The notes beneath the pieces are model-generated. The model saw only the letters and a program-made list of their open reading frames with translations. It was not told the DNA's origin and searched no databases. DNA of 64,000 nucleotides. It comes from Verrucomicrobiota bacterium (GTDB lineage Bacteria; Verrucomicrobiota; Verrucomicrobiia; Limisphaerales; JACRJZ01). The stretch lies in contig JACRJZ010000097.1 of assembly GCA_016219875.1 (NCBI GenBank), forward strand, positions 1 to 64,000. Direction: 5' to 3'. The translations under genes were made by a program, and so were the position numbers. Below, one piece after another: positions 1-10,269 of this stretch (position 1 is the stretch's first letter; the number at the start of each line of letters is the position of its first letter).

Positions 1-142
1 AGCGGACCACGAGTTCTTGCTGAAGGGAGACGTGTTCACGGCGGACTTTTTGGAGATGTGGGTGAGCCACAAGCGCAAGGAAGCCGACGCCCTGCGCCTG
101 CGTCCCCATCCCTACGAGTTCTTCCTCTACTACGACGTGTAA
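1..142 (+). CDS. glnA: Glutamine synthetase, C-terminal end (partial)
   Basis: This is the last 46 codons of a gene that enters from the left edge; the frame begins at base 2 and the stop is at 140-142. The translation contains VFTADFLEMW and ends RLRPHPYEFFLYYDV. That ending matches the conserved C-terminus of type I or III glutamine synthetase, which makes glutamine from glutamate, ammonia and ATP in the cytoplasm. The adenylylation-site region cannot be judged because only the tail is present. A strong hairpin follows 18 bases after the stop, so the gene probably ends its own transcript. Family assignment rests on this short tail only. Confidence 0.85.
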   Translation, partial: ADHEFLLKGDVFTADFLEMWVSHKRKEADALRLRPHPYEFFLYYDV

Positions 143-160
143 GAGGCGCGGATTTCGCAC

Positions 161-193
161 GGGTGCCCTGCCGGCAGGGCACCCGATTCTTTT
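161..193 (+). terminator. Rho-independent terminator after glnA
   Basis: A perfect 24-base GC-rich palindrome (161-184; each arm is GGGTGCCCTGCC or its complement) is followed by GATTCTTTT. It lies just downstream of the glnA stop, the classic position for an intrinsic terminator. Confidence 0.85.
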
Positions 194-239
194 GCCGAAA
201 TGCTCGGAAAATCAGTGGTTTTCCGGGCGAAATCGTGGG

Positions 240-259
240 TGTGAATAAGTTGCGAATAA
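240..259 (-). promoter_or_regulatory. Two tandem DnaA boxes upstream of dnaA
   Basis: On the minus strand, 240-248 reads TTATTCACA, a full match to the DnaA-box consensus TTATNCACA. Bases 251-259 read TTATTCGCA, one mismatch away. The start-to-start spacing is 11 bp, about one helical turn. They lie 320-340 bp before dnaA in a 437-bp gene-free stretch (143-579). This could be dnaA autoregulation or part of the replication origin. No long AT-rich unwinding region is obvious; the most AT-rich piece is near 385-410. Confidence 0.6.
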
Positions 260-579
260 GAGTTAATATGTTGTTGTGGCCAGAACCGGTCGCTTCCTTT
301 AGAACGCCCCTCCGTAACTCGCAGCAACCACGACGACGGGAGAACCTGCCGGATTGACCGAGAACGACCGTGCGCCTTGTGTCCCTAAATTCTTGATAAA
401 TAGATGAATACGAGCTTTGTCCAACCGCAGCGGGGCCAAGAAAGCGCGTTGCGTCGTTCGCCGTTTTCGTTCGTGGCCTTTAAGGGAACGCAAACGGCCC
501 GCTGGAACGGTGTTACAGGCCAGTGACAAGCCCAAGTGAATAAAGTCAGCAAAATGCGGGTTTAGGAAAGGCTCACGCC

Positions 580-1956
<1,377 letters not shown>

Positions 1957-1962
1957 GTCTTG

Positions 1963-2050
1963 GTCCCGAGCTCCGAGTTTCGCGTTCAACCTGCTGTCGC
2001 GATGGCGCCCGGAATTCGGAGCGTTGAACTCGAAACCCGGAACTCGGAAC
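1963..2050. repeat. Long imperfect inverted repeat after dnaA
   Basis: Two arms of 28 bases (1963-1990 and 2023-2050) are near complements, built from iterated words such as GAACTCGGAAC and CGAAACTCGG. The 32-base loop contains no gene. It fills almost the whole gap between dnaA and the next gene and could act as a transcript hairpin. Confidence 0.75.
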
Positions 2051-2060
2051 TTCCTCTGCC

Positions 2061-3038
2061 ATGCCCATCATTGAAGTCCAAGGGCTGACCAAGACGTTCC
2101 GCACGCACAAGAAGTCCCCCGGCTTCAAAGGCGCGGTCCAGTCCCTCATCCGGCGCCAGACCGAAGAGGTTGTCGCGGTCAAAGACGTGGCCTTCTCCGT
2201 TGAGGAAGGCGAACTGGTCGGCTTCCTCGGTCCCAATGGCGCGGGCAAGACCACCACGCTCAAGATGCTGGCCGGCTTGCTCCACCCCACCCGCGGGAGC
2301 GCGCGCGTGCTCGGATACGTGCCCTGGAAGCGCGCCGACGGCTACCGCCGGCAGTTCGCCCTCCTGCTCGGCCAGAAAAACCAGCTTTGGTGGGACCTGC
2401 CCGCCCGCGACTCCCTCGAACTCAACAGCAAGATTTACGGCATTGCGCCGGAATTGTTCCGGCGCACGGTGGCGGAGCTGGGCGAACTCCTGGGCGTGAC
2501 GGACAAACTCGATGTGATGGTGCGCGAGCTTTCCCTGGGCGAGCGCATGAAGCTGGAACTCATCGCCGCCCTCCTGCATCAGCCCAAAGTCCTGTTTCTC
2601 GACGAGCCGACCATCGGCCTGGATGTCGTGTCACAGAAAACCGTGCGCGAGTTCCTCCGCCAGCACAACGCCACCCGCCACACGACGATTCTCCTCACCA
2701 GCCACTACATGGCGGACATCGAGCAACTCTGCCGCCGCGTCATCATCATCGACCACGGCACGATCTTTTTCGACGGGCAGTTGAGTGAGGTGGTGGACCG
2801 GTTTGCCGATTTCAAACTGGTGACCATCGAGTGCGCCGCGGGCGCGGCTCCCAGTGCCGAGAAATTGTCTCGTTACGGCGAAGTGCTCGAACGCACCTCC
2901 GTCCTGGTCAAATTGAAGATCAAGCGCGACCGCGTCATTTCGGCCTGCAAAGCCCTCCTGGACGAACTGCCCGTGCGCGACATCGACATCCAGGAAGTGC
3001 CCATCGAAGAGGTCATCCGTCAGATCTTCGCCCGGTGA
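2061..3038 (+). CDS. ABC-2 type transporter ATP-binding protein
   Basis: This 325-residue cytoplasmic ATPase would power an ABC exporter. It has Walker A GPNGAGKTT near residues 57-65, a Q-loop region (LLLGQKNQLWW), a variant signature LSLGERMKLE instead of LSGGQ, and Walker B VLFLDEPTIGLD near 177, followed by the switch His in LLTSHYM. Residues after about 240 form a C-terminal extension typical of ABC-2 (DrrA/NatA-like) subunits. The LSLGER signature is common in a subgroup that works with two ABC-2 permeases. No permease is adjacent: the next gene is topB on the opposite strand. The substrate therefore cannot be inferred. The start at 2061 follows a GGAACTTCCTCTGCC leader and gives a normal N-terminus. 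Confidence 0.9.
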   Translation: MPIIEVQGLTKTFRTHKKSPGFKGAVQSLIRRQTEEVVAVKDVAFSVEEGELVGFLGPNGAGKTTTLKMLAGLLHPTRGSARVLGYVPWKRADGYRRQFALLLGQKNQLWWDLPARDSLELNSKIYGIAPELFRRTVAELGELLGVTDKLDVMVRELSLGERMKLELIAALLHQPKVLFLDEPTIGLDVVSQKTVREFLRQHNATRHTTILLTSHYMADIEQLCRRVIIIDHGTIFFDGQLSEVVDRFADFKLVTIECAAGAAPSAEKLSRYGEVLERTSVLVKLKIKRDRVISACKALLDELPVRDIDIQEVPIEEVIRQIFAR

Positions 3039-3146
3039 CGCGGGGTTCCGGGCTCGGTGGCCGATCGGGATTTCTGCGTGACTTCGTGTCCTCCCCCTTC
3101 TGCGGAGAGCGCAGGAGAAGAAACAGAAACAGGCGGGATGCCTGTC

Positions 3147-5966
3147 CTACTTCTCCTCCCGCGGCGGAAACTCGAAGCCCACCTTGTCGTCTTCGGTCAA
3201 CACGAGGTAGGCCGAAAAGGGCCGCCCCGTCTTGCCGGAGACGAACTGGGTCAGCAGGTCCGTCTTGCCGGTGGACAACAGCTTCTTGACCTGCTCGCGC
3301 TCCAGCGGCTGCTGCAAGATGAGTTTGCCCGCTTTGAACTTGCAGGGCTTTTTCTCGGCCTGGGATTGCTCGCACAGAAAGCTCTCCGGCCCCTCGAACA
3401 CGCGTCCGCCGCATTTCGGGCAAGCGCCGACCGGTTCCATTCCGGTGAAGTCCAGCTTCGGCGGCGGCTCCTTGGGCTTGGCGCCCTTGGGCGGGAACTT
3501 GGACTTGCGGGGGGCGAACTCGAATTTCACTTCGCCGTCCTTGAGCACGAGAAACGCCTCGAACTTCCGGCCCGTCTTCTTCGAAACAAAATCCTTCAGC
3601 AGATCAGTTTTGCCGGCTTCGAGGAGTTTCTGGATCTGTGCCGGCTCCACCTTCTGTTGCAGGATCACTGCGCCCGTCCGGAAGGTGCATTGCTTGGCTG
3701 CGCCGACGGACTTCTCGCAGACGTAGGTCATGCCGTTCTCGAAAACCCGCGCGCCACACTTGGGGCATTTCCCGAGCGGTTCCTTGCCGGTGAAGTCCAC
3801 CTCGGCCGCCGCCTCGCCGTTCTCCGGCTTCTTATCGTCGCCGAAATCGTATTCCACCTTGAACTCGAGGTTCAGCTTGAGCACGGCGGCGAACGGCTTG
3901 CCCATCTTGCTGCGGAAGCCTTGCAACGGCCCGATCTGCTTCTCCCGGATGAGCGTTTCCGCCTCGGCCGGCTCGATCATGCGTCCGGACATGATTTTCC
4001 ACATCGAGAAGCCGCACGTCCCGTTCACGCACTGAAAGGCTTTGTATTTCTCGTGAACCTCGCCGCCGCACTTCGGGCACGGCGCCGTAAGCACTCCGAA
4101 GTCGCCGGGGATGGTGTCGTACTCGTATTGCTTGGCGCGGTCCACGATGCGGCGGGTGGCCTCGGCGATCTCGGCCATGAACTCGGCGCGGCTCTTTTGC
4201 TTGCGCTGAATCTGGCGCAGACTGAACTCCCAATCGCCGGTCAGTTCCGGCTTGGTGAGTTCGGGAATGCCCAAGCCGTTGAGCAGTTCCATCAGCATGA
4301 AGGCCTTCGCCGTGGCCTGAAGCTCGCGGCCGTTGCGATGCACGTATTGCTCATAGACCAGCCCCTCGATGATCGACGCGCGGGTGGCCGGCGTGCCGAG
4401 ACCCTTGTCGCGCATGGCTTCGCGGAGTTCATCGTCTTCGACCATTTTGCCCGCGCCTTCCATCGCGCTGAGGAGCGTCGCTTCGGTGAAGCGCGGCGGC
4501 GGCTTGGTCTGGCTCTGCTTCACGTCAATGGCGCTGGTGTTCACGCGCTCGTTCGGCTGCACGGGCACGAGGCTGGGCGTGTCTTCCTCGACGGCTTCCT
4601 TGCCATAGACCGTCAGCCAGCCGGCGCTGACGAGGACCTTGCCGACGCTCTTGAACGGCTCACCCTCGACGCGCGTGATCCGCGTGGTTTCGAGAAACTC
4701 CGCCGCCGGATAAAAGACGGCGAGGAACCGCTTCGTGACCATGTCGTAAAGCTTCTGCTCCAGTTCGCTCAGCCCTTTGGGTGCCTGCGTCGTGGGGATG
4801 ATGGCGAAGTGGTCGCTGACTTTGGCGTTGTTGAACACGCGCTTGTTGGGCTTCACCCACCCGTGGTCCAAGATCGTTTTGGAAAACGGGCCGTAGCTGG
4901 TTCCCTCCAGCGTGTGCAGGACGCTGCGCACGGTGGCGAGATAATCCTCCGGCAAAGCCCGCGAGTCGGTGCGCGGATAGGTGAGCACCTTGTGCTTTTC
5001 GTAAAGCGCCTGCGCCACGGCCAGCGTCTTGCTCGCTGGCAGGCCGAAGCGCGAGTTCGCCTCTCGCTGCAAACTGGTGAGGTCGTAGAGCAGGGGCGAG
5101 AGTTGCGTGCTGGGCTTGCTCTCCTCCGTGACAATACCGGGCTTGCCGAGGCACTTGTCGCGGATGGCTTCGGCTTGGGGCCTTTCCCAAAACCGTTCCG
5201 GCTTCAGTTCGGCATCCGCGTCCTTGCCTTCCTGCTTCGCGAACTTTTCATCAAACCAGCGTCCGGGGTACTGCCCCGCCGCCGCGTCGAACGTCGCGAT
5301 CACTTCCCAGTACTCGCGCGACACGAACTTGCGGATCTTCTGCTCGCGCTCGACGAGGATGGCCAGCGTGGGCGTCTGCACGCGGCCCACGGTCGTCTTG
5401 TAGAAGCCGCCCGACTTGGAGTTGAACGCGGTCATGGCCCGCGTGCCGTTGATGCCCACCAGCCAGTCGGCCTCGGCGCGGCTGAAGGCCGCGTCCGCCA
5501 ACGGCAACATGGTTGGGTCGTCCCGCAGCGCCTCGAAGCCCTCGCGGATGGCGGCCGGCGTCATCGACTGAAGCCAGAGGCGTTGGATCGGGTGCTGGGC
5601 TTTTGTGTACTTGACGATGTTGCGGAAGATGAGTTCCCCCTCGCGTCCGGCGTCGCAAGCGTTGATCAGCGCATCGACATCCTTTCGCTTGATGAGTTTG
5701 GACAGGACGCGCAGGCGGTTCTCGGTCTTCTCAATCGGCTGAAGGTCGAAGTACGGCGGAATGACGGGCAGGCACTTGAAGGTCCACTTGCCCTTCGCGG
5801 CCTCCACGCCTTCGGGCGGCGTCAGTTCCAGCAGATGGCCCACGGCTGACGAGAGCACGAAGCGGTCGCTCTCGTAGAAGTCCTCTGCCTTTTTGAACCC
5901 GCCGAGGGCCTTGGCGATGTCGCCCGCGACCGACGGCTTCTCTGCGATGATGAGTGCTTTTCCCAT
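3147..5966 (-). CDS. topB: DNA topoisomerase III (type IA) with C-terminal zinc repeats
   Basis: This type IA topoisomerase relaxes negative supercoils and decatenates DNA through a 5'-phosphotyrosine. The 939-residue protein begins with a TOPRIM domain (GKALIIAEKPS; DAGREGE at 105-111). The catalytic Tyr330 lies in LTYPRTDSRAL. After the core, three copies of a roughly 100-residue unit follow from about residue 615: a CPKCG zinc ribbon, then a TGR-containing C-terminal topoisomerase repeat. Their starts read CPKCGGEV, CPKCGARV and CPKCGGRV. This tail makes the protein much longer than E. coli TopB (653 aa) and resembles TraE-like or Verrucomicrobia/Bacteroidetes forms. The gene stands alone, convergent with the ABC ATPase gene. 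Confidence 0.95.
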   Translation of the reverse strand: MGKALIIAEKPSVAGDIAKALGGFKKAEDFYESDRFVLSSAVGHLLELTPPEGVEAAKGKWTFKCLPVIPPYFDLQPIEKTENRLRVLSKLIKRKDVDALINACDAGREGELIFRNIVKYTKAQHPIQRLWLQSMTPAAIREGFEALRDDPTMLPLADAAFSRAEADWLVGINGTRAMTAFNSKSGGFYKTTVGRVQTPTLAILVEREQKIRKFVSREYWEVIATFDAAAGQYPGRWFDEKFAKQEGKDADAELKPERFWERPQAEAIRDKCLGKPGIVTEESKPSTQLSPLLYDLTSLQREANSRFGLPASKTLAVAQALYEKHKVLTYPRTDSRALPEDYLATVRSVLHTLEGTSYGPFSKTILDHGWVKPNKRVFNNAKVSDHFAIIPTTQAPKGLSELEQKLYDMVTKRFLAVFYPAAEFLETTRITRVEGEPFKSVGKVLVSAGWLTVYGKEAVEEDTPSLVPVQPNERVNTSAIDVKQSQTKPPPRFTEATLLSAMEGAGKMVEDDELREAMRDKGLGTPATRASIIEGLVYEQYVHRNGRELQATAKAFMLMELLNGLGIPELTKPELTGDWEFSLRQIQRKQKSRAEFMAEIAEATRRIVDRAKQYEYDTIPGDFGVLTAPCPKCGGEVHEKYKAFQCVNGTCGFSMWKIMSGRMIEPAEAETLIREKQIGPLQGFRSKMGKPFAAVLKLNLEFKVEYDFGDDKKPENGEAAAEVDFTGKEPLGKCPKCGARVFENGMTYVCEKSVGAAKQCTFRTGAVILQQKVEPAQIQKLLEAGKTDLLKDFVSKKTGRKFEAFLVLKDGEVKFEFAPRKSKFPPKGAKPKEPPPKLDFTGMEPVGACPKCGGRVFEGPESFLCEQSQAEKKPCKFKAGKLILQQPLEREQVKKLLSTGKTDLLTQFVSGKTGRPFSAYLVLTEDDKVGFEFPPREEK

Positions 5967-6092
5967 GTCAGGCCGGTGGATTTACATCAATCCACCCCGG
6001 ATTGGCAACTGGTTGTTTTGCTGAGTGCGCGGAACCTGGGCCATCGGGGTTGCGGTGTCAAAACCGAAAACGAAACCAAAATCGGGATCCAA

Positions 6093-6287
6093 GGCTGCAT
6101 CAAGCTCCCGCCCGGCGCACCGGGTAGCGCAGGTTTTCAACCTGCCGTAGCGCCGACTTGCAGTCGGCCAGGCCGTGAAACTTCCAGCCGGCTGGCCTCT
6201 TCCAACGCTCGCCGGTTGGAAAACCGGCGCTACGGCAGGCTGGAAAGTCTGCGCTACGAGTGCTCCCGAACCGAGCTGGATGCAGCC
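6093..6287. repeat. 195-bp palindromic intergenic element, copy 1
   Basis: The element runs from GGCTGCATCAAGCTC to GAGCTGGATGCAGCC, so its ends are inverted repeats. Inside are smaller palindromes: GCAGGTTTTCAACCTGC, GCCGACTTGCAGTCGGC and a CCGGTTGGAAAACCGG unit. A second copy of exactly the same length, differing at only scattered bases, lies at 51551-51745. It occupies the 439-bp gap between topB and trpA. A further CCGGTTTTCCAACCGG palindrome is just outside it near 6328-6343. Nothing else was seen in the gap. Confidence 0.9.
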
Positions 6288-6405
6288 CTGACCGGGTCGG
6301 GCGCATCTGAGCACGGCCACCGTAGCGCCGGTTTTCCAACCGGCAAAGCGGGTGAATGAAACTGGCGTTCCGAACCGCCTCATCGCTCCGGCTGGCATGA
6401 AGGTT

Positions 6406-7215
6406 CTACGCGGGGTGTTCGGCCTTCACCCCGTTGACCAGCGTGCGGACGAAGTCCGCGACCCGCGCGACCATCTCCGGCGCGCGGCCCATTTCGGCGA
6501 TGCGGTTGACCACCGCGCTGCCCACCACCACGGCATCGGCTGACGCGGCCGCCGTTTTCGCCTGTTCCGGATTCGAGATGCCGAAACCCACCGCGATGGG
6601 TAGCGACGTGTGGGCGCGAATCTTCGCCGTCATCAGGCCGATGGTGTCTGAAACCTGAGTCTGCATTCCGGTGACGCCTTCCCGTGAGACGTAATAGATG
6701 AAGCCACCACCGCGCTTCACGATGAGGCCGATGCGTTCCTCGGGCGTCGTGGGCGCGACCAGGTAGATCGGGCACAACTCCGCCGCCCGCATGAGGTCTT
6801 CGTAGTTGTCCGACTCCTCCGGCGGCAGATCGAGGATCAAGAGGCCGTCCACGCCCGCTCGCTTCGCGTCGGCAATGAACCGCTCCAGGCCGCGCCGATG
6901 CAGGAGGTTGAAGTAGATGTAGAGCACGATGGGAATCTGGGACTCACCCCGAATGGCCGCGACCGTGTCCAGCACTTTAGGAGGCGTGGTGCCGGATTCC
7001 AGCCCGCGCTGGGCGGCGAGTTGGTTCACGAGGCCGTCGGCCAGCGGGTCGCTGAAGGGCACGCCCAGTTCCAGCACGTCCACGCCCGATTGGTCAAAGG
7101 CCAGTGCCAGCCGGCGCGTGGCTTCGAGATTGGGATCCCCGGCGCCGATGTACACCACCACGCCTTTCTGGCCGCGGCGCTTGAGTTGGGCGAACCGTTC
7201 AACGATGCGATTCAT
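6406..7215 (-). CDS. trpA: Tryptophan synthase alpha subunit
   Basis: TrpA cleaves indole-3-glycerol phosphate to indole and glyceraldehyde 3-phosphate and passes indole to TrpB. With the start at 7215 (MNRIVERFAQL) the protein has 269 residues. The catalytic acids fall at Glu49 and Asp60, in VLELGVPFSDPLADG, the same numbers as in the enterobacterial enzyme, which supports this start over an upstream one at 7251. The TIM-barrel phosphate-binding motifs GFGISNPEQ and VVVGSAVV are present near the C-terminus. trpB and the other trp genes are not in the window, so trpA is separated here from a classic trp operon. Confidence 0.95.
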   Translation of the reverse strand: MNRIVERFAQLKRRGQKGVVVYIGAGDPNLEATRRLALAFDQSGVDVLELGVPFSDPLADGLVNQLAAQRGLESGTTPPKVLDTVAAIRGESQIPIVLYIYFNLLHRRGLERFIADAKRAGVDGLLILDLPPEESDNYEDLMRAAELCPIYLVAPTTPEERIGLIVKRGGGFIYYVSREGVTGMQTQVSDTIGLMTAKIRAHTSLPIAVGFGISNPEQAKTAAASADAVVVGSAVVNRIAEMGRAPEMVARVADFVRTLVNGVKAEHPA

Positions 7216-7333
7216 GGCGGCGAAGTGTGCGAGGACGGGGCAAGGTTTCAAGGACGATTCAACGAGGCTGCATCGCCAAGACGCGGCGTTTCCATTGGTC
7301 GAGCAGCGCCTGCCAGGACTGATTCAAGAAAGC

Positions 7334-7406
7334 GTAGCAGCCGACATGAGGAGGCTCTGTTTTGATTTCGGATTTGAAAACAGAGCCTCTTCACGTCGGC
7401 TGCTAC
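7334..7406. repeat. GTAGCAGCCGAC hairpin element, copy 1
   Basis: A 73-bp palindrome starts GTAGCAGCCGACATGAGGAG and ends with the complement CTTCACGTCGGCTGCTAC. The inner arms are AGGCTCTGTTTT and AAAACAGAGCCT. Close relatives are at 23661-23725 and 55600-55672, split arms at 51515-51818, and a half copy at 41685-41706. It lies in the 379-bp gap between trpA and the FG-GAP gene, which otherwise shows nothing recognisable. Confidence 0.9.
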
Positions 7407-7594
7407 GATCGAGGGATTATCGAATCCACCGAGCGCCGTCTGCCGCGGCGGCGACAATTGGGTTGTCAACAAGACTCCTTGTGCCATCGTCCCGCAGCAT
7501 GAACACACGAGCGTCTTCCATTCTGTCGATAGAGTGCGCTCTGACAATGACGCCCCAGTGCGCCGGAAAAACCGTGCCTGGTGACGAGGATTCG

Positions 7595-10051
7595 ATGTTC
7601 AAGGCGGCCCTGCGCCACACGATCGGGCGCTTGGGCGGGCTGGGACTCTGGATGGCCGTCGGACTGGAACCGGCGGCGGCCCAGCAAACCCCACCGACCT
7701 GCACGACTCTGCCGCCCAGTTCCGTCGCCGAAACCAGAGGTTACTTGGTGGGCCTCCTCAGTTCGTCCGCGCTGTCGACGGCTTACGGGTTCGAGTGGGG
7801 CCTGACCACGAATTACGGCAACACGACAGGTTTTCTCCCCCTTTGGAGTCCGACCAACGGGGTCTTCCTCTCGGCGCTGGCCTTCGATCTGTCGCCTGAC
7901 ACCACCTATCATTATCGCCTTGTCGCCACGAATGGCGCCGGACGCAGCGAGGGGGCAGACGTGGCCTTCACCACCCCGCGGTTTCCCCTGGTCGAAACCT
8001 TGCCGCCGGTGCAAGTGGGCTTCACCACCGCCACGTTGCGCGGCGCCGCCAATCCCAACGGTTCCGCTGCTGGGGCGTTCTTCGTCTGGGGACTTGGCGA
8101 CAGGCGCAACTGGGCGACGCCAGAGCAGAAGATCGGGGCCGGCACCAACGCGGTGACGATGTCGCAGACCTTGACCGGCCTTCTGCCGGGAACGCTCTAC
8201 AGTTTTCGCGGTGTGGCGTTTCACGTGCGCAACCAGACCACGCGCGCGGCACCGCTGGCCTTCAGGACAATGGGTCCAACGGTCCAGACTCTGCCGGCTT
8301 CAGCCATCACCGTGACGAACGCTACGTTGCGAGGGTTGGCCAACCCGAACGGCTCAGCCGCCACCGCTTGGTTCGAGTGGGGCGCCACGACGAACTACGG
8401 GTTTCTGGCCCCGCAGCAGGACTTGGGCGACGGGACGAACGAGGTGTCGGTGAGCCAGGAAATCGCGCCTCTTCTGGCTGACCAGAGCTACCATTTCCGG
8501 CTGGTGGTGACGAACGCCGACGGGCGGTTTGAAGGCGCTGATCAAAGTTTCACCACGCCCATCCTGGTGGGAACCGAGACTCCTCTGCCCGGGGTGAGTT
8601 CACTTCCAGGAGTCGTCCCTGGAAGCATCGCTTGGGGCGACTACGATGGCGACGGCGCACTGGATGTCTTCTTGGGGGGTGACGTTGAATCCTACTGGCG
8701 TAACGTGCCGATCGCGGCGCTTTTTCGGAACGACGGAGGCGCCTTTCGCAGGAACGACTCAGCCTTCCCGCAGGAAAGCCAAGGACCGGCGTGGGGAGAC
8801 TTCGACAACGATGGCGACTTGGACTTGCTGCTGCTCGGTCGCGGCGTGACTGCGATCTATCGAAATGACCGCGGCGTCTTCACCAACATTCAGGCGCTGC
8901 TGCCGCTGGTCCGCACGGTCTCGGCAGCCTGGGGCGATGATGACAACGATGGCGATCTGGACCTCCTGCTTTCGGGCTGGACCAACGCCTGGTGGTCGGA
9001 CGCCTTCACGGTCGCGTTCCGCAACGAGCACGGCGTGCTGACCGAGAGCGGATTCCGGCTGCCGATTCTCTCACTGCGCATGGCCTGGGTGGATTACGAC
9101 CAGGACGGCGACTTCGACATGTTGTTGACGGACCAAGCCGGAACCCAGCGTTGCTTTCAGAATACGAATGGGACCTTCCTGCCAGTAACACCGGTGCCGT
9201 CTGAAATCGTGGATCCTTCGGCTGGCTGGGCTGATTTCGACAACGACGGGGACCTGGACCGTCTCACCGTGGCCAACGACGGTGCGCCTCTCCTCTATCG
9301 CAACCAAGCCGGAGTGCTGACCAACGCCACGAGTGAATTGGACCTGTCCGGTTGCGGCTGGAGACCGTCGTGTTCGGTCGCGTGGACCGATTTCGACGGT
9401 GACGGCGACCTGGACATCATGGTCGCAGGGGTTAGCACTTGCTTCGTGGATGCGAGCGTGAACGCTCTCTTCCGCAATTACACGTCTCGCTCGAACAGTG
9501 TTCCGACCGTCCCCACGGGCCTGACCGCCACGCCTTGCCAGGCCAGTGTGACGTTTCGCTGGCAAGCCGCCAGTGACGGCCAAACGCCGGCCAGCAACCT
9601 GACTTACAGCTTGCGTGTCGGCACCACGCCCGGTGGCTGCGATGTGGTTTCCCCCCAGGCCGATCCGGTCGCTGGCCGACGGCACGTGCTCCAGCCGGGA
9701 AACGCTGGTTACAGGCTCAGCCACACCATCACCAACCTGGTGCTATGCCGGACCTACTACTGGAGTGTTCAAGCCATCGACGGCGCGTTTGCTGGCTCGA
9801 CCTTTGCGCCGGAGCACTCGGTGGTGGTGCCTGGTCCACCGCGGATCAGCGGCCTCACGCGTGACACGGGGAGCTTCGTGCTCCAGTGCAACGGCACCCC
9901 CGGACGGGGCTTGGCGGTTCAGCGCACAACGGATTTGCTGCATTGGGAGGAAGTCGCGGTCCTGACGGCGGACGCGGACGGCTCATCCCGATTTCTTGAA
10001 ACGAACGTGGTGGGCGCTCCGGCGATCTTCTACCGGCTTCAGGAGCACTGA
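7595..10051 (+). CDS. Secreted FG-GAP/VCBS-repeat protein with Fn3-like domains
   Basis: The start at 7595 follows a GACGAGGA ribosome site and gives an 818-residue protein with a signal peptide (hydrophobic stretch, then AAAQQ). An in-frame open stretch upstream back to 6929 overlaps trpA and is not credible. Residues about 35-325 hold three Fn3-like modules, each with a recurring FEWG or FVWG plus TTNYG or ANPNGS pattern. Residues about 330-640 hold six FG-GAP units with calcium-loop motifs such as GDYDGDGALD, GDFDNDGDLD and VDYDQDGDFD, probably forming a beta-propeller. Another Fn3-like domain (VPTVPTGLTAT) and a C-terminal tail follow. The family suggests an outer-surface or extracellular adhesion or binding role; the ligand is unknown. 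Confidence 0.85.
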   Translation: MFKAALRHTIGRLGGLGLWMAVGLEPAAAQQTPPTCTTLPPSSVAETRGYLVGLLSSSALSTAYGFEWGLTTNYGNTTGFLPLWSPTNGVFLSALAFDLSPDTTYHYRLVATNGAGRSEGADVAFTTPRFPLVETLPPVQVGFTTATLRGAANPNGSAAGAFFVWGLGDRRNWATPEQKIGAGTNAVTMSQTLTGLLPGTLYSFRGVAFHVRNQTTRAAPLAFRTMGPTVQTLPASAITVTNATLRGLANPNGSAATAWFEWGATTNYGFLAPQQDLGDGTNEVSVSQEIAPLLADQSYHFRLVVTNADGRFEGADQSFTTPILVGTETPLPGVSSLPGVVPGSIAWGDYDGDGALDVFLGGDVESYWRNVPIAALFRNDGGAFRRNDSAFPQESQGPAWGDFDNDGDLDLLLLGRGVTAIYRNDRGVFTNIQALLPLVRTVSAAWGDDDNDGDLDLLLSGWTNAWWSDAFTVAFRNEHGVLTESGFRLPILSLRMAWVDYDQDGDFDMLLTDQAGTQRCFQNTNGTFLPVTPVPSEIVDPSAGWADFDNDGDLDRLTVANDGAPLLYRNQAGVLTNATSELDLSGCGWRPSCSVAWTDFDGDGDLDIMVAGVSTCFVDASVNALFRNYTSRSNSVPTVPTGLTATPCQASVTFRWQAASDGQTPASNLTYSLRVGTTPGGCDVVSPQADPVAGRRHVLQPGNAGYRLSHTITNLVLCRTYYWSVQAIDGAFAGSTFAPEHSVVVPGPPRISGLTRDTGSFVLQCNGTPGRGLAVQRTTDLLHWEEVAVLTADADGSSRFLETNVVGAPAIFYRLQEH

Positions 10052-10067
10052 GCCGTAACACTTCAGT

Positions 10068-10235
10068 GGAACCACGAAAGACACGAAACACACGAAAGGA
10101 AGACCCAAGAAGACCGCGGCTGGCCCGGGAACGGAAAGGTACCTCAGCGCTATCACCTTCTGGTGACGCCGGAGCCTCCGTTCCCCACCGCGGTTCAGCC
10201 TTTGTTTTCGTGTATTTCGTGTGTTTCGTGGTTCC
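10068..10235. repeat. Long inverted repeat between FG-GAP gene and coaX
   Basis: Arms GGAACCACGAAAGACACGAA and TTCGTGTGTTTCGTGGTTCC bound a 168-bp palindrome. A second, inner pair (GGGAACGGA near 10129 and TCCGTTCCC near 10178) lies inside. It sits between two convergent genes, so it may serve as a bidirectional terminator. Confidence 0.8.
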
Positions 10236-10269
10236 CTCGACTGCATGGATACGGCTGAGTCTGCCGCTT

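Noticed and set aside
3057..5849. 930-codon open frame on the plus strand opposite topB
   Set aside because: It is antisense to a clear topoisomerase III gene; its Arg/Leu/His/Ala-rich translation is typical of reversed GC-rich coding DNA.
6093..6287. Possible CRISPR array from repeated short words
   Set aside because: The words are inverted, not regularly spaced direct repeats with unique spacers, and there are no cas genes (the Cas4-like nuclease at 44220 is part of a helicase).
6929..7594. Upstream extension of the FG-GAP protein
   Set aside because: It runs antisense through trpA and a hairpin element; the signal peptide and ribosome site at 7595 are far better.
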